Virus record (IMG/VR): IMGVR_UViG_3300023108_001277
Span: 1 to 64,000 of that record
Source of the DNA: a virus
DNA: 64,000 bases
Strand: one strand, 5' to 3'
A program made the translations under genes and the position numbers. This document shows positions 40,969 to 53,800 of this stretch, piece after piece (within the stretch, counting starts at the first letter, position 1; each line of letters opens with the position of its first letter). The notes beneath the pieces are model-generated. The model did not search any database. It was not told the DNA's origin and was given only the letters and a program-made list of their open reading frames with translations.

Positions 40969-43310
40969 TAAAAATATCCTACAAATTCCCAACTACCACT
41001 TAAAATAGTTTTAGTTATATCATAACTGTATGTACTAAACTGTGTGTTAGGATCTCCACTAAAAATTCCTCCTAGTTGGAACCATTCAACTACATAGTCA
41101 TTTCCAGTATAAGTTTGGCGACCTAGTAAAGTATCTGATTTAATACCGTCTAATAAAACAGCCGATGGGTCAAATCCGTATCCTACTATAACACCATCCT
41201 GAATAACAAGAACCCTTGCACCAACACCTTGTGGAAGACCAATATAGTCTGCTTGATTTTGTGTTAGTCCTCTGTCAGTTGTAATCCAATAAGAATCCGC
41301 AAAATCATCTAAGAACGGATCTGCGGTGACATTACTAAGTTGTGTTGTTGGAACACCAATTCCTTTTTTAACAAATTCATATCCTGTAATTGCACTTTTA
41401 GCATTAATTAAATCTGTGACATTTGCTTTTACACCTACATAACTGTATGCTCGACCGCCAATAAAACCAATACCATACCTTATACCACTGAATACTCCAA
41501 ATCTACGATAGAACTGTCCTGAAGGTAAACTTGAAAAGTAATGTGATCCTAAGATTCTTGCTTTAGTACCTGCAGAATATTGTGTTGCAGGAGCAAGTCT
41601 TTCAAGTTGTGCTTTAACTGCATCTAGATTCATATCTCTAGTATCTAAATGGAATGTTAAATCTTTTGGAATAGCGCCAACTTTTTCATCTACATACTGT
41701 TTAATTGCTAATTGAGTGACAACAGTATCGTTATCAGCACTGTTAAACGTTCCGTCATCTGAAATAAATTTAAAAGACTTGTTATTTGCATCAGTAAATT
41801 TAGTAGATTTTACATTTGAAAGAATACCTACTGTACCTAACGCACTGTTTTCAATTCTTGAACCATCATCAATCACAACCCTAACTAAGTTAGTATCTTC
41901 AATATTTGAATTATCAACTTTTACATATTGTAAAAGTGTTGTATTTCCATTGCTACCAATAGTACCTTCGGTAATATTAACGTTGTCTGCACTTAACGTA
42001 TGGTTTACATTAACTGCCGCATTAAAAACTTGTGTTGCTGTAAATGTTTTAGTACCGCTAATTGTTTGGTTGTTTGATCTATACATACCGTCAAGTACAT
42101 ATCTTGATGTTCCATCTAAGAAACCTTCGTATGTTCCAGATACACCGTCTTGTCCTGCATCTACTAAAGCAATAACTCTATCATTATCTAATACAATCTT
42201 GCCGCCAGTTGCATTTACAGTACCTGTTGTATTACCTGTGACGTTTCCTGTGACGTTTCCGCTTACATTACCGTTAACACTACCTGTAAGTGTACCACTA
42301 AAATTACCTAAAGCATCACCAACTACGTTTGAAAATATAGCATCTGCGTAGATGTTTCTATATTTCATTGTAGGTGCACCTAAGTTTACTTCATTGTCTG
42401 CATAAGGTTTTACATCTTTACCTTCAATATAAAAAACTGTCTTGTCTGCACCACTGCCTGTATAGTTTACACCAAATGATAATACATCATTTGTTTCGTT
42501 ATTGATTCCTGCATTACCACTTACACTATCAACATTAATTTTTAGTTCATCATTAGGACCAACATTAATACCATTATTGTTTTGGAAACTGTAAACACCT
42601 GCAATAGTTTCATTTTCTAATCTATTAGCATAAGTGTCGCCGGCTTTGCCTACTAATCTGTCTGCATCAGTAGCAGTACCGTGATGTTTTGTGTCTGTGC
42701 TTACACCGTTTGAATTAGTTCCTTTTAATGTTGTGCCTCTATAACATTTTGTAAAGTTAGGTACTGGTGTGACTGCTTGATCAATAGTAAATTCTGTATC
42801 TGCAACAATCGCATATATTACGTTATGAATATATCCTGCCATTACAGGATGTTTTGTTCCTTGATCATCAGTTAAAAGAATACTACGCCATTGCGTAAAT
42901 TCATAACCTTTTAAATCTTGTGGTCCAACTAGAATATGTTCATTGCCGTCTGCTGTCCAAGCATATAATTGATTGTTATCTGAGTCCCACCAAAGGTCAC
43001 CTTCTTTTCTATTGCTTGGTTCTAGATCAGAAACTTCTAATAATCCAACCTGTCTCCACTCTACACCATCAAAAACAGCAGGACGAAGTGTGTTTACAGT
43101 TTTATCAAACCATACTTGACCTACTTGCGCCTTAGGTGGTTTAGTAGTTGAAGCAAAATTTTCTAATAATTTAACAAAATTCTCATTTTGTATTTCACCG
43201 TATCCAGCAACATTACGACCAACTAGTTGTAGGTCCGTAGTTGTATCAACTACACCATCTGCTAGTGTGACTAACGTTGTTCCGTCTGTTCTGTTAATAG
43301 TATATGGCAT
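40968..43310 (-). CDS. tail-fibre-like protein, paralogue 3
   Basis: A 780-residue member of the fibre family with the shared N-terminal domain (LVGRNVAGYGEIQNENF, GQVWFDK), a long region of Gly-Asn-Val repeats (GNVSGNVTGNVTGNTTG), and a unique C-terminal domain of about 220 residues (ATQYSAGTKARILGS, then YVVEWFQLGGIF). The C-terminal domain is likely the receptor-binding part. The stop overlaps the oxygenase start (TAATG). Confidence 0.8.
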   Translation of the reverse strand: MPYTINRTDGTTLVTLADGVVDTTTDLQLVGRNVAGYGEIQNENFVKLLENFASTTKPPKAQVGQVWFDKTVNTLRPAVFDGVEWRQVGLLEVSDLEPSNRKEGDLWWDSDNNQLYAWTADGNEHILVGPQDLKGYEFTQWRSILLTDDQGTKHPVMAGYIHNVIYAIVADTEFTIDQAVTPVPNFTKCYRGTTLKGTNSNGVSTDTKHHGTATDADRLVGKAGDTYANRLENETIAGVYSFQNNNGINVGPNDELKINVDSVSGNAGINNETNDVLSFGVNYTGSGADKTVFYIEGKDVKPYADNEVNLGAPTMKYRNIYADAIFSNVVGDALGNFSGTLTGSVNGNVSGNVTGNVTGNTTGTVNATGGKIVLDNDRVIALVDAGQDGVSGTYEGFLDGTSRYVLDGMYRSNNQTISGTKTFTATQVFNAAVNVNHTLSADNVNITEGTIGSNGNTTLLQYVKVDNSNIEDTNLVRVVIDDGSRIENSALGTVGILSNVKSTKFTDANNKSFKFISDDGTFNSADNDTVVTQLAIKQYVDEKVGAIPKDLTFHLDTRDMNLDAVKAQLERLAPATQYSAGTKARILGSHYFSSLPSGQFYRRFGVFSGIRYGIGFIGGRAYSYVGVKANVTDLINAKSAITGYEFVKKGIGVPTTQLSNVTADPFLDDFADSYWITTDRGLTQNQADYIGLPQGVGARVLVIQDGVIVGYGFDPSAVLLDGIKSDTLLGRQTYTGNDYVVEWFQLGGIFSGDPNTQFSTYSYDITKTILSGSWEFVGYF

Positions 43311-43319
43311 ATCTTATCC

Positions 43320-45155
43320 TTATAACGCTTGGGTGTAAGTCCAAGCCCCTCCGCTCACTGTTAATAAATGGTATGATCTTACCACACCTAATGCACTACC
43401 TGACAGTGTAATACCATCTGGAAATGCTACACTTGATAAAACACTTTCACTGTTCAGCACTCCATTTTGATCAACTGTTGTTTGACCAATTAATAATGTG
43501 TTTGTTGTTCCTGTAGGAATAGACGTCACGTTAATATTAGTTTGTGCGCCAGCGAGTGTTAAATCTTCTGCTAAAATTCTTGCAGTTGCACCGTTGTCAA
43601 AATTGCTTGCCGGAGCAAGTGTGTTCATAATAAACGGTAAACCGTCTACTGCTGATGTTTTATCTGCAATACCAGTTGTGTTAATTGTCATAAACAGTGT
43701 TCTTGTTCTAATTTCACTGTCAATATAATTTTTTGTACCAACGTCTTGTGCGTCAGTTGGATCTTGAACACCTTTAATTTGAGTTTCTACTGTATTTCTT
43801 GGGTTAAGTACAATATTTCCTGTACCCCAAATATCAAAGTTTAAATCTCCGTCGGTGTTTCTTGTACCAATAGTTGTACCATTAATATCGATGTCGTCAA
43901 CTTGCAATTCTGTAAGAACGCCAACATTTTGTAAATTAGAATTTACAACACTAGGACCAATAGTTGTTGTGTTAATAATATTGTTTTCAGCAATTCTAAA
44001 CTCTTTACCAGCGGCGATACTAATCGATTCTGAACTTTCCCATGCTTCGTCTGTTCTACTCCACGCAAACGTGTGATCAGTATCACCTCTAAGTGTTAAT
44101 CCACCACCGTCAGCAAGTACATCTGATTCAGATCCACTAGCATAAGCAAGTTCAATATTTTTATCTGCTACTCTTAAATTTTGCGAATCAACAAACGTTG
44201 TTGTTCCGTTTACAGTTAGATTCTGTTGTACAACTAAACTACCACCTAATTCAACTTCACTTGAAGTTTTATCTTTAAAAATGTTAACTTTCATTAGACT
44301 AGAATCAATTTCTAGTGCGTCAATAATACCGCCATTACCTTGCGAGTTAACTTGAATTTTAAAATCTTTGTTTTGTAGGTTATTTTTAAATGTTGTGACA
44401 TCACCTACAATTTCAATATTAAGATCTTGTTCACCACCAATAACTAGACCAGCATCATTTTGAATACTTAACTGTGATTGCGATGTTGAAGCAATATCTG
44501 CACGTAGGAAATTACCAGGATCAATACCTGCAATAGTATCTGCCGACCCTGCTGTACCATGAAACTTTAATCCGTCAACTGTTGAACTAAAGTTTAATCC
44601 TACTTTAATACTTGCAAACCCTGTAATTGCTACTTTAGGAGTAAACGCATATCTACTTAAAATACCCACAAGCAAATCATTAACAAAAAGTTTTGTAATT
44701 GAGCGACCGTTATCGTTTGAATCAACAACAGTTTCAACAATCCAACCGTGTTTACCTTGTGCTGAAGTATAAATTGGACCTGCAAGTCCTAAGTCAACAC
44801 CGTCGTAAAAGTATAATTGATTGTTAAGTGAATCCATCCAAAGGTCGCCTTTAACTAACCCTTGCGGTTGAGTTTCCTCAACTAGCGGTCCACCAGTTGG
44901 TTTAAATGTAGTTCCTGTATAAACTTTTAAACGTCCTTCAAGTTTATCGTACCAAATTTGTCCTTCTAAAGGATTATCAGGTGCTGTTGTATTAGCAAAA
45001 CTTTCAAGAATTTTAATTAAATTTTCGTTTAAAACTTCGCCGTAATTACTAAACCTTCTACCAACTAAAGCAATATCTGCAGAAGTTGTATCAACTGTTC
45101 CGTCTACAACAGTTGTTAATAATGTTCCGTCTGTTTTATTAACGTTATATGCCAT
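43320..45155 (-). CDS. tail-fibre-like protein, paralogue 2
   Basis: A 611-residue fibre-family protein. It has the shared start (VGRRFSNYGEVLNEN, GQIWYDK) and then beta-rich repeats with ATARILAEDL late in the chain, a segment resembling that of paralogue 3, which suggests recombination between copies. The C-terminal 150 residues are unique. The first codon overlaps the preceding stop. Confidence 0.8.
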   Translation of the reverse strand: MAYNVNKTDGTLLTTVVDGTVDTTSADIALVGRRFSNYGEVLNENLIKILESFANTTAPDNPLEGQIWYDKLEGRLKVYTGTTFKPTGGPLVEETQPQGLVKGDLWMDSLNNQLYFYDGVDLGLAGPIYTSAQGKHGWIVETVVDSNDNGRSITKLFVNDLLVGILSRYAFTPKVAITGFASIKVGLNFSSTVDGLKFHGTAGSADTIAGIDPGNFLRADIASTSQSQLSIQNDAGLVIGGEQDLNIEIVGDVTTFKNNLQNKDFKIQVNSQGNGGIIDALEIDSSLMKVNIFKDKTSSEVELGGSLVVQQNLTVNGTTTFVDSQNLRVADKNIELAYASGSESDVLADGGGLTLRGDTDHTFAWSRTDEAWESSESISIAAGKEFRIAENNIINTTTIGPSVVNSNLQNVGVLTELQVDDIDINGTTIGTRNTDGDLNFDIWGTGNIVLNPRNTVETQIKGVQDPTDAQDVGTKNYIDSEIRTRTLFMTINTTGIADKTSAVDGLPFIMNTLAPASNFDNGATARILAEDLTLAGAQTNINVTSIPTGTTNTLLIGQTTVDQNGVLNSESVLSSVAFPDGITLSGSALGVVRSYHLLTVSGGAWTYTQAL

Positions 45156-47143
45156 TAGTCTTCTGCCCTTATGATATAATTCAATGTTAAGAATGGATTC
45201 ATTACGTTAATATCACTATAAACACCAGTACCAGTATTTTGTGTATATTGTGTACCTTGTCCAATTGCATTGTCTGTAATGTTTTTAAGTTCACTACCAC
45301 CTGTACCAGCAAGTGATTCTGCCGCAGTATCTGTGACTCTACCAACACTGCCACCACCTGCATCAACAGCGTTGTTATCTGTATCCTGTACAGTTAACCC
45401 GTTGTCCATATTATCTTTACCTAGTGGGAATCTACCACGTAGGTCTGGAAGTTTAAATGTGTTTGGATTAATACCTGTTCCGTATGTAGTACCAATTGCT
45501 TGGAATAATGCTTGATAACTTGCAATAGGTACTTCAGAACCATCACATAACAAATATCCTATTGGTGCAGTTTGTCCTGCATACGGCATAATTCCTCCTA
45601 CTGGAACAGTTGGTGCTCCAGCAAAGAAGTTTTTATACTGTACTTTTCTTAGTCCAACATTATCTCTTGAAACTAAAACATAGTCTTCTGTAGTTTGTGT
45701 TTCTGTTGTTTCTGTCTGCTCATCAATAGCATCTTGTGTTAGTGTGACATCAAATGTTTTTTCTGTTCCACCTGTTTGTCCATCATAACTGAATCCTGTT
45801 GCATCAGCCATGTGTCCAGTAATTTTAAATGTTGTACTAGCAACTAGTCTATCTGCTGTACCATTAACATTACCTGTGACATCACCAACCATTGTTCCAA
45901 CTAGTCTACCTGTAAATATTTCTGAGTGTACGTTTTTAAATCTTAAACTAGGTGTACCAATAGTAAGTTTGTCGTCAACACTTGGTGCAATACCTGTAGC
46001 ATTATCTGATGGATCATTTTCACCTACTCTAAAGTGTCCGTAGGTTGTTAAGTTTCCGCCAACAAATAATTGTTTAGCAACACCAATGCCGCCACCGGTT
46101 GTAATACTACCTGTTGTAGTACTTGTTGCTTCTTCGTCTGAACTACAAGTTAAACGTTCAGTGAAGTGACCAGTACCATGAACATCTAATGTTGTGACCG
46201 GACTTAGTGTGTTAATACCTAAACGTTTATTGGCTCCATCAAAACGAGCCATTGTTTCAATTGTTCCTGTATCATTTGGAAATACTGAAATGTCAATACT
46301 ACCATCTACTGAATTGTTTTTAATAACAGCATTATTATCTGCAATTTCTAAATTAAAGATTTGGTTTGAACCAATTGTGACACCACCGTCATTACGTACA
46401 TATAACTGTCCGTTCATTGTATCAGTAATATCACTTCTTAAAAAGTTATTTGCATTTACAATTTCTACTGCTGGTTGTGTGACACTTAATGCATCTGCCT
46501 TAGTTGCACTAGCATGAAGTTTGTTAAGAACAATTCCATTACCATCAAAATCTTTTGCTGAAATATTAATACCAGGAAATAGTTCTGTAAATCCTTCAAT
46601 TACTTGTTTAGGAATAAACTGATCTTTTGAAATAATAGTGACTACTTTGTCGTCAACATAATTTTTTACAATAGTGTGTGTTTCACCTTTAGTATCAACT
46701 ACCTGTTCTGCTTGAGCACCTGATTTAAGTCCTCCACTAAAGTTTGGACCAACTAATTGAAACTGACTTGCTGTAAACAAATATAGTTGTGAGTTTGTTG
46801 TGTCAACCCAAACATCACCTTGTAATGGATTTTGTGGTTCGGTTGCACTTACATGAACACCACCTGCTGGTCGCCAATTAGCGGCGCCTGCGGTTGAGTC
46901 ATTAATCTGTAATCTGTTTGTTGCACTGTCATACCACAACTGACCTTCAATTGGATTATTAGGTGCTGTTGGATTTGCAAAATTTTCTAATACGTGAACA
47001 AAGTTTTCTGCAATGCTTTGTCCATAACTAGGTTCGTTTCTACCAATAAGTGTTAATGACGTATCAGAAGTGTTCCTACTGTTGTCATCTACAGTAATTG
47101 GTGTCTTTTGAACTGCGTTTGTAAAATTTACTGTGTACGCCAT
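45155..47143 (-). CDS. tail-fibre-like protein with phage tail collar domain, paralogue 1
   Basis: A 662-residue fibre-family protein with the shared N-terminal domain (LIGRNEPSYGQSIAENF, GQLWYDS). Near residues 515-580 it has a tail collar domain: PYAGQTAPIGYLLCDGSE, TYGTG, then KLPDLRGRFPLG, as in T4 gp12-type short fibres. It ends FLTLNYIIRAED. It is the only one of the four with a collar domain and may be the short-fibre equivalent. Confidence 0.85.
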   Translation of the reverse strand: MAYTVNFTNAVQKTPITVDDNSRNTSDTSLTLIGRNEPSYGQSIAENFVHVLENFANPTAPNNPIEGQLWYDSATNRLQINDSTAGAANWRPAGGVHVSATEPQNPLQGDVWVDTTNSQLYLFTASQFQLVGPNFSGGLKSGAQAEQVVDTKGETHTIVKNYVDDKVVTIISKDQFIPKQVIEGFTELFPGINISAKDFDGNGIVLNKLHASATKADALSVTQPAVEIVNANNFLRSDITDTMNGQLYVRNDGGVTIGSNQIFNLEIADNNAVIKNNSVDGSIDISVFPNDTGTIETMARFDGANKRLGINTLSPVTTLDVHGTGHFTERLTCSSDEEATSTTTGSITTGGGIGVAKQLFVGGNLTTYGHFRVGENDPSDNATGIAPSVDDKLTIGTPSLRFKNVHSEIFTGRLVGTMVGDVTGNVNGTADRLVASTTFKITGHMADATGFSYDGQTGGTEKTFDVTLTQDAIDEQTETTETQTTEDYVLVSRDNVGLRKVQYKNFFAGAPTVPVGGIMPYAGQTAPIGYLLCDGSEVPIASYQALFQAIGTTYGTGINPNTFKLPDLRGRFPLGKDNMDNGLTVQDTDNNAVDAGGGSVGRVTDTAAESLAGTGGSELKNITDNAIGQGTQYTQNTGTGVYSDINVMNPFLTLNYIIRAED

Positions 47144-47146
47144 CTA

Positions 47147-47806
47147 TTAATTCTCGCTCAAGTTAGTTAAACTCTGTATTCTAACTGTGTAATCAATCTG
47201 TATAAGTCTGTTTAGTGACTTTTGTACAGGGTGGAAAATTACGTGTGTTAGAAGTCTGCCTTCATTAGCACCTTCGGTGCTGTATGCTCTTAAACCTAGT
47301 TCGTCAAAAACAAAATTACCATCTAAGTTTGTGCTGTTATCAAATGCCTGTTGTCCTGTTGGTTCACCGTAGTCTAATAAACAACTTACTAAAATGTCTG
47401 TATATGTTGTACCTAAGGTATGACGTGTTTCGATGAAGTTTCTTGCAGGATCTGTGTTGTTAACATTGTTATCATCAACTGTTTTATAGTATGTTTGATT
47501 GTACAATGAAGCATTAACGCCTGTATTATTTGGAGTCAAATAAGTGATAATTCCTGTTGGATCTACTGTTGTTCCACCATTGCCAAATGCCATTTCAACG
47601 ATGTTTCCACGCCCTTCATTTCCAAGTGATTCTGCTAGTGAAATACTCATGTTTTCGTAATGAATAGCATTACGCTTATTCACTAGTATTTCTCCACTTT
47701 TTGGATCAAAGATCTTAATGTGGCCTTCCATTAATACACCTGTATTTTCATTTGGTTTTTTGTTTTCTTTTGGCATTTGTTCCAACTTTTTATCCTCGTT
47801 TGACAT
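47147..47806 (-). CDS. virion structural protein, unknown function
   Basis: A 219-residue protein with a charged Lys/Glu-rich start and a beta-rich body (VLMEGHIKIFDPKSGEILVNKRNAIHYENM). Proteins of this kind accompany fibre genes in marine T4-like phages; a baseplate or fibre-attachment role is inferred from context. AAGGA precedes the start. Confidence 0.7.
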   Translation of the reverse strand: MSNEDKKLEQMPKENKKPNENTGVLMEGHIKIFDPKSGEILVNKRNAIHYENMSISLAESLGNEGRGNIVEMAFGNGGTTVDPTGIITYLTPNNTGVNASLYNQTYYKTVDDNNVNNTDPARNFIETRHTLGTTYTDILVSCLLDYGEPTGQQAFDNSTNLDGNFVFDELGLRAYSTEGANEGRLLTHVIFHPVQKSLNRLIQIDYTVRIQSLTNLSEN

Positions 47807-47809
47807 TGT

Positions 47810-50800
47810 CTATTCCTTAATATTTATTATAGGTAAACCAGAGGACCTCTCTAGCAAGAAATTAGCCTGCGGAGATTCTGCTCTTTGTAGTGTGACACCG
47901 TTAGATGCAGTGCTAACACCTGCTGTATACCATACATGACCCTGCTTTTGCACCACTTTAATCTCGGTTCCGTTCTCTGGTTCGTCCCTTAATATTAGTT
48001 TATAATAGCCTTTTGCTGTACTATCTTCAACTGGTTCAATAGTAAATTCTGGTAGTTGAACTACATCACTAGCAACACCTAGGCTGTTTGTTTCTTCACT
48101 ATCATAAGCGATAGATGGATCGTGTTTTGTAATTGGATTAGCAGAAACTGTTGGTTTTTGTAGTTTTCTGCCCCCTACATAAACTTCTACTTGATCGTGT
48201 GCATTAACACTTCCTGAGAAGTTAATTGTTTCCAAAACGTGTACTGATTTACCGTTTGGTAATCCATCACGTACAATTATTTCATATACGCTTAATGATT
48301 CTTTATATGGTACAGTTTGTGTTGGTCCTGCATCAAACACCTGTGTTCCAACTGGATGTTCAGCAATTCCTGTACCAAGTGTACCTCTTGTTATCTGTGA
48401 TAACTTATTACCGTTAATTTTGTAAAATTCTATTCTTTCTTTACCAACAAATATTACGCCAGGAACACGTTTTTCTGGACTTGGCGTATCAAAGAAACTT
48501 GCGTCTTGTACAGAAATTTCTGTATCACCTAACAATAATTTTGTAGTTAACACAGTAGTATCTTGTTTACTAATTCTCTTAAAGTGATGTCTGTTAAGCA
48601 TATCTTCAAAAATAGTAAATCCAATACCGTCGTGTGTTCTATCTTCACTAAACGAAGTTATTACTACTCTATCAGTTGATTTTTGTGAAAACTTGTTGTC
48701 AATATAAACGGTATATCCATCATCTAAAATTTTGTAATCTGCATCTGCTACAAGAGGAATATTATTCAACTCTACCCAAACATATGCAACATCAATTGCT
48801 TTTCTGCTTAACTTATAATTTCCGCCTGTATTTCCTGCAAATACTTCTTTACGCATTAGGTTAGCATCGTGATTTGTGAAACTTGTAATTTTAAGAATTG
48901 TTCCTTCACCAACTCCGGTACTATCTTCTGCACTGTTGTTAATAATTTTGATATATCCTGCATTTGAACTATCGTCATCATCGTGTTTTCTAATTTCATA
49001 ATCATGACCACGTAATACTGTGATTGCAATTACATCGCCTGCTTGTAATCTACCTTGATAGAAAGTGACAAGGTTTGTTGCAGTATTAAACTGATAATCT
49101 GAAATTGGTTCAAGTCTAACACCGTTCTGATGAACTTCTAATTCACCAAGTGCCAAACTAAATGCTGGATACTCTGGATCTTGACTTGCTAGATAATCTA
49201 GAGTCACTCCGTTAGCAACATAATAAATTGTGTCTGGTGCTCTCAATCTTCTACCATTTGCTTCAACTACTACCATTGCATGGAACGGTTCAATATTTCC
49301 AGGTACCTGAGATAAGTCATATGTAAGACCGTCGTTGCTTTGTACTTCGTGTACGTCTGTGACTACTTCACTGTATGTTTTTTCTAATCCGCTTAATGCA
49401 GTAATCTGTGTCACGGCATCTGTCATATCGTTTGGAGGATTTGTTAAAACAATTTTTGCACTACCACTATCAGTATCTTCATAGATAGCATAGTCTTGTT
49501 TTACACCATTAACTGTGACAAACGCACTTTTAACATCTTCGTACTTACTTGTTAAAACAAACTCAATAGTACTATCACCTGAGTCAACATAATCTTCTTT
49601 TTCAAGTATCTCGCTACCGCCAACATTTAAAGTTGTAATTGTGACTAACTGTCCATCAGTTGGTGCTGATGTAAGTGTAATTTTTTTATTAGCATAGTCA
49701 ACAGTGTAGTCAGTTCCTAAAACTTTATAAGAACTTGATCTTGTTGCAGTATCTGTTGGTGTAGGATTACTAGGCCCTACTGTGACTATAATACTGTCTG
49801 TTGTTCCGGGATATTTGTTAAACGTAAACTCAGTTTCACTTCCATCTCCCCAATGTCTTGTAATGTCAATAATTGGAGAACCATCTGCTGGAGCATTATA
49901 AACTTTCATAGCCAGCGAATCAAATATTTGACCTGGTACAACTTCTTCAGGTGCGTGTGACGTATCTGGTGTGACAAACCCGTCGCCTTGTAAACTAATT
50001 TCTTCTGGTGTTTGTCCAGTTGCAGTACTATAAGATAAATTACCACCTTGTATAATTGTGTCTAAGTTGTTTACATCTGTTGGAACAACACTACCATCTG
50101 AATCTTCTGGACGGAATACTACCAACACACCATCTGCTGGTGTTGCATTTAAAGTAAATGCTGTTGTGTTCCCGTCGCCAACAATAGTTGGAGTGTTATT
50201 TGGATCTTGCCTTACACCATCAAAATAAACGTTAATCTTTTCATCCTGTTTAGGTGCATAAGGTAATGTAAACGATGTTGCAACTCCGTCTGCACGGAAA
50301 GCATAATCTGTGTTGCCTCCTGAGAACGTATCCCAACCATGACTAAACCATGGAAGGCCGTCCCACCCAACACTAACACCAAAGTCTAAACCTTGTACTT
50401 TAACGCCCGGATATTCGATACCATACATTAATTGTGCCGGATCTTTACCAGGCATACCTGCTGTTGGTTCATAGAAATAATTAATTCTATCAATAGCGTT
50501 CATTAGTTTTACATTTTTCTTATATGTAATTGTGACTGTTGAACGCTCTTTTGGCAATGTTTTTAATACAACATGGCCAACTTGTTTTTTATAAGTTTTA
50601 TCAGTTAATGTTTCAATGCTTACATCAAAGTTTTCAACAAAAATTGCTTCATTATTCACACTGATAACAAAATCTCTTTTATCTAACGTAGGCAAGTATG
50701 TTAGTTTATAAACAACTTGTCCTGACTTAGCGGTATATGTATCAACGTATTCTTCATCAGCAATAATACCTGTTGAGCCAATTCTATCAAATTTAAGTTC

Positions 50801-53800
50801 AGTTTTATTTGTTCTAACTTTATTGTTTTCAAGAATTGCAACTGCTTTTGCTGTTGATGTTGTATTACCTCCACCAGTAATTGTGACTGTTGGAGCACTT
50901 ACATAACCAGCGCCTGGATTTTCAACAACAATTTTGTTTACTTTGTTTCTACTGATATATGCTGTTGCTGTTGCATTAATGTTTCCGCTTTGTGGCATTT
51001 TACCGTTGCCATTAGGCAACAACGGATTACCGTGATAATGAGGTCCAACAATGTATGGGAACGCTGGTTCAAACGTGCCGTCATCTTGCTCGTCAACTGT
51101 AATAAAGTAAGCGTATGTTCCTTGTGGATATTCTGGTGTTTGAATAAACCTACCGTTGTTTTCGTCTAGGTCTCCGTGTCCTTGTACAAACTCATAATCC
51201 TCGTTGTATCTTCCAGTTGGCATACTACCATCTGCACGAGGTGTTGTTCTAAGTTTATAACTTGATTTAATTAATTTAACTGTTTTATCATTTGTAGCAA
51301 TAAAACCGTACGGTCCATAAATTGGGAAACCGTCAAAGGCGTATCCTAATATTGGACTGTGATTCTCTGGATCCTTAGTGTACATAAAGGTAGGATCGCT
51401 ATGGTAATGGTAAATTCCATCTTCTTGCGGATGACCTGAACCGTCATCAATACCTAATTCTTCATGACTGAATACTGCATTTACAGTATATGTTGTACCA
51501 TTAAGTAATTCTGTGACTGCAGAACTAGGATTAAAAATACTTACTCCGTTAACTGCTACACCAATAGCACCTAGTGGTGTTGGAACTTTAACTTCAGGAA
51601 CACTTGGGAATCTTGGAATCTGATAAACAAGATTTTGTGAAACTACATTTGTTGTATTAAAGAAGTGATCCGGAACACTTGTAGTATTAACGTACACATA
51701 CAAGTTGTCATAGTCTGTAGTAGTAAGAACCCTAAACGGTGTTGTTTGTACAATAGCAGGTTTATCTTCTCTTCCGCCGCTAATTACAACAATCGGTCTT
51801 TGTGTATACCCGTCTCCTGCTTCAGCAATTTCAATGCTGTCAACATTAAATTTATAATTTTCAAACCATTGATTAAATGGCTCAGTTGTTATATCTTCGC
51901 TTGTTTCGTTTAATACTTCAAACTCTTCTTTGGTTTCGTTATAACGGCTTGGCAAATCAAAGTCAGTAGTAAAAATACTGCTAGGCTCACGATTATTATA
52001 ACTTGTAATCATGTCTTTAATTGTGACACTATATGGTTTAATTTCTTCAACGTAAGATTGTATATTTCCAGGATCGTCAAGATTATAATTAATCTTTTTA
52101 GTAAAGCCGCCTAAATTATTCTTAACACTGATTAAACTTGTTTTAAATGCCCAGTCAGTAAATGTTTGCTCACTGATTGCATAACGTATTGCTGTAAACA
52201 AAAATTCATTCCAAGCATATTTTAAGTCATCAACAAAAATGTTTGAATACAGTTGTTCTAAAATAACTCGTGTTTCTTGTGTTGGCTGTTCATCATATAA
52301 GTTAATATCAAAGTTTTCTGCGCCAGCAAAGCCAAAGTTTAGTCCTGTGTAATCATAGATAGACGAATCAAATTCAATTGTGCTATTTGCTTTGAACAAA
52401 ATATCATAATTATTATTCCAAGTACCATTTGCTTCAACTTTTCTAAGAACAATTTTGTTTCCATCGCCAACATTTGCTACCTCAACTAGTTGTCCTGTTG
52501 CAGGAGTAATTGTTTTTAATAGATAAGGCTCTGCAACTTTAAAGTCTATAATGCTGTCAACATCAAATCCTTCAACAACATAATCTTTATATTTCCAAAA
52601 TCTATTAACATCATATGTTTGTGTGTTTGTTCTAATCCATTCTTCAGATGCAATATTCCATTCATACATTGTCCAATAGTTGTTTGCTGTACTATCAGCA
52701 TCAACAAGAACTTTGAATGGTCTAATTCTAATAGCACCGTTTGTATAATCTCGTCCTTCTTTTAACACTTCAATTGATGTGACTCTTCCTTGAGCATCAA
52801 TAGTTGATTGGAATTTTGCTCCCCAACCTTCTGTTGTAATTTCAATGTTTGGCGGATTAACATAACCAAACCCAGGATTTGTAATTTCTACAGATTTAAC
52901 TCTACCGTTAACAATAGTTGCAGTAGCAGTTGCTTGTTCTAAATCCTGTGTTTTAATATTATCTAAATCATTAAACTCATCAACCTTAACATCATAACGC
53001 CCACTAATTAGTGTTGGCTGAGGGTCTGATTCAAATAAACCACTTAGATCTTTTTCATCAACGATTCTACTTTTTGCAAGTAAGTTATTTGTGTATGTAA
53101 ACAGTGTTTCTAATGCACCCAGTCTATTAACAAACATACTTTGTCTTGGTCTAATTTGTAAACCATATTTTTTCTGTACAGGAAGTTGTGAGTCTGGTAC
53201 TGTATTACCTGCATCATCAAAACCTACTAAACTGTCATAAAGTTTTTTAATTAACAATGGATTGTCAATTTTGTCTCTTTGTTGTTCATCTAATAATAAC
53301 CAACTATTATGATTTGGAATATTAGTTTTTACTTTCTTATATTGTACATTTAAACTTACGTCAGTATCACTTAAACTTGTTTTAATATTGGTAAGACTAA
53401 AACTGTTAGTGTCTAAAAGTTGCAACGATTTGATACCATATCCTTTAGGATCTGCAATTACGTTTGCGATTTCGTTTGCAGGCAAACGACGTGTATCAAC
53501 TGCAATCTTTTCACTTAGACCAACAGCAATTTGTGTACTAACACGTTGTGGTAAAAGTACATTATTTTTAACCCAATAATAATATCTATTAACAAAGTTA
53601 TTTGTTGCTGTGTCATAGACACGCTTTAATACAAAAGTATTGTTATCGTATTTTGATTGTCCACTAAATCCTGCCGCAATACCTTCTGTTGTATCTGAAA
53701 TATTATTCCATTCTTCTGGACTTAGATCGCTTTCTACCCATTCGTAAATATCAATAGTTGACCCTGGGAACAATCCACCCCAGTTATTTTTTCTAAATTC

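Noticed and set aside
41716-42351. 211-residue rightward frame opposite a fibre gene
   Set aside because: Low-complexity Leu/Val/Pro/Ser translation produced by the Gly/Thr/Asn repeats on the other strand; no start signals.
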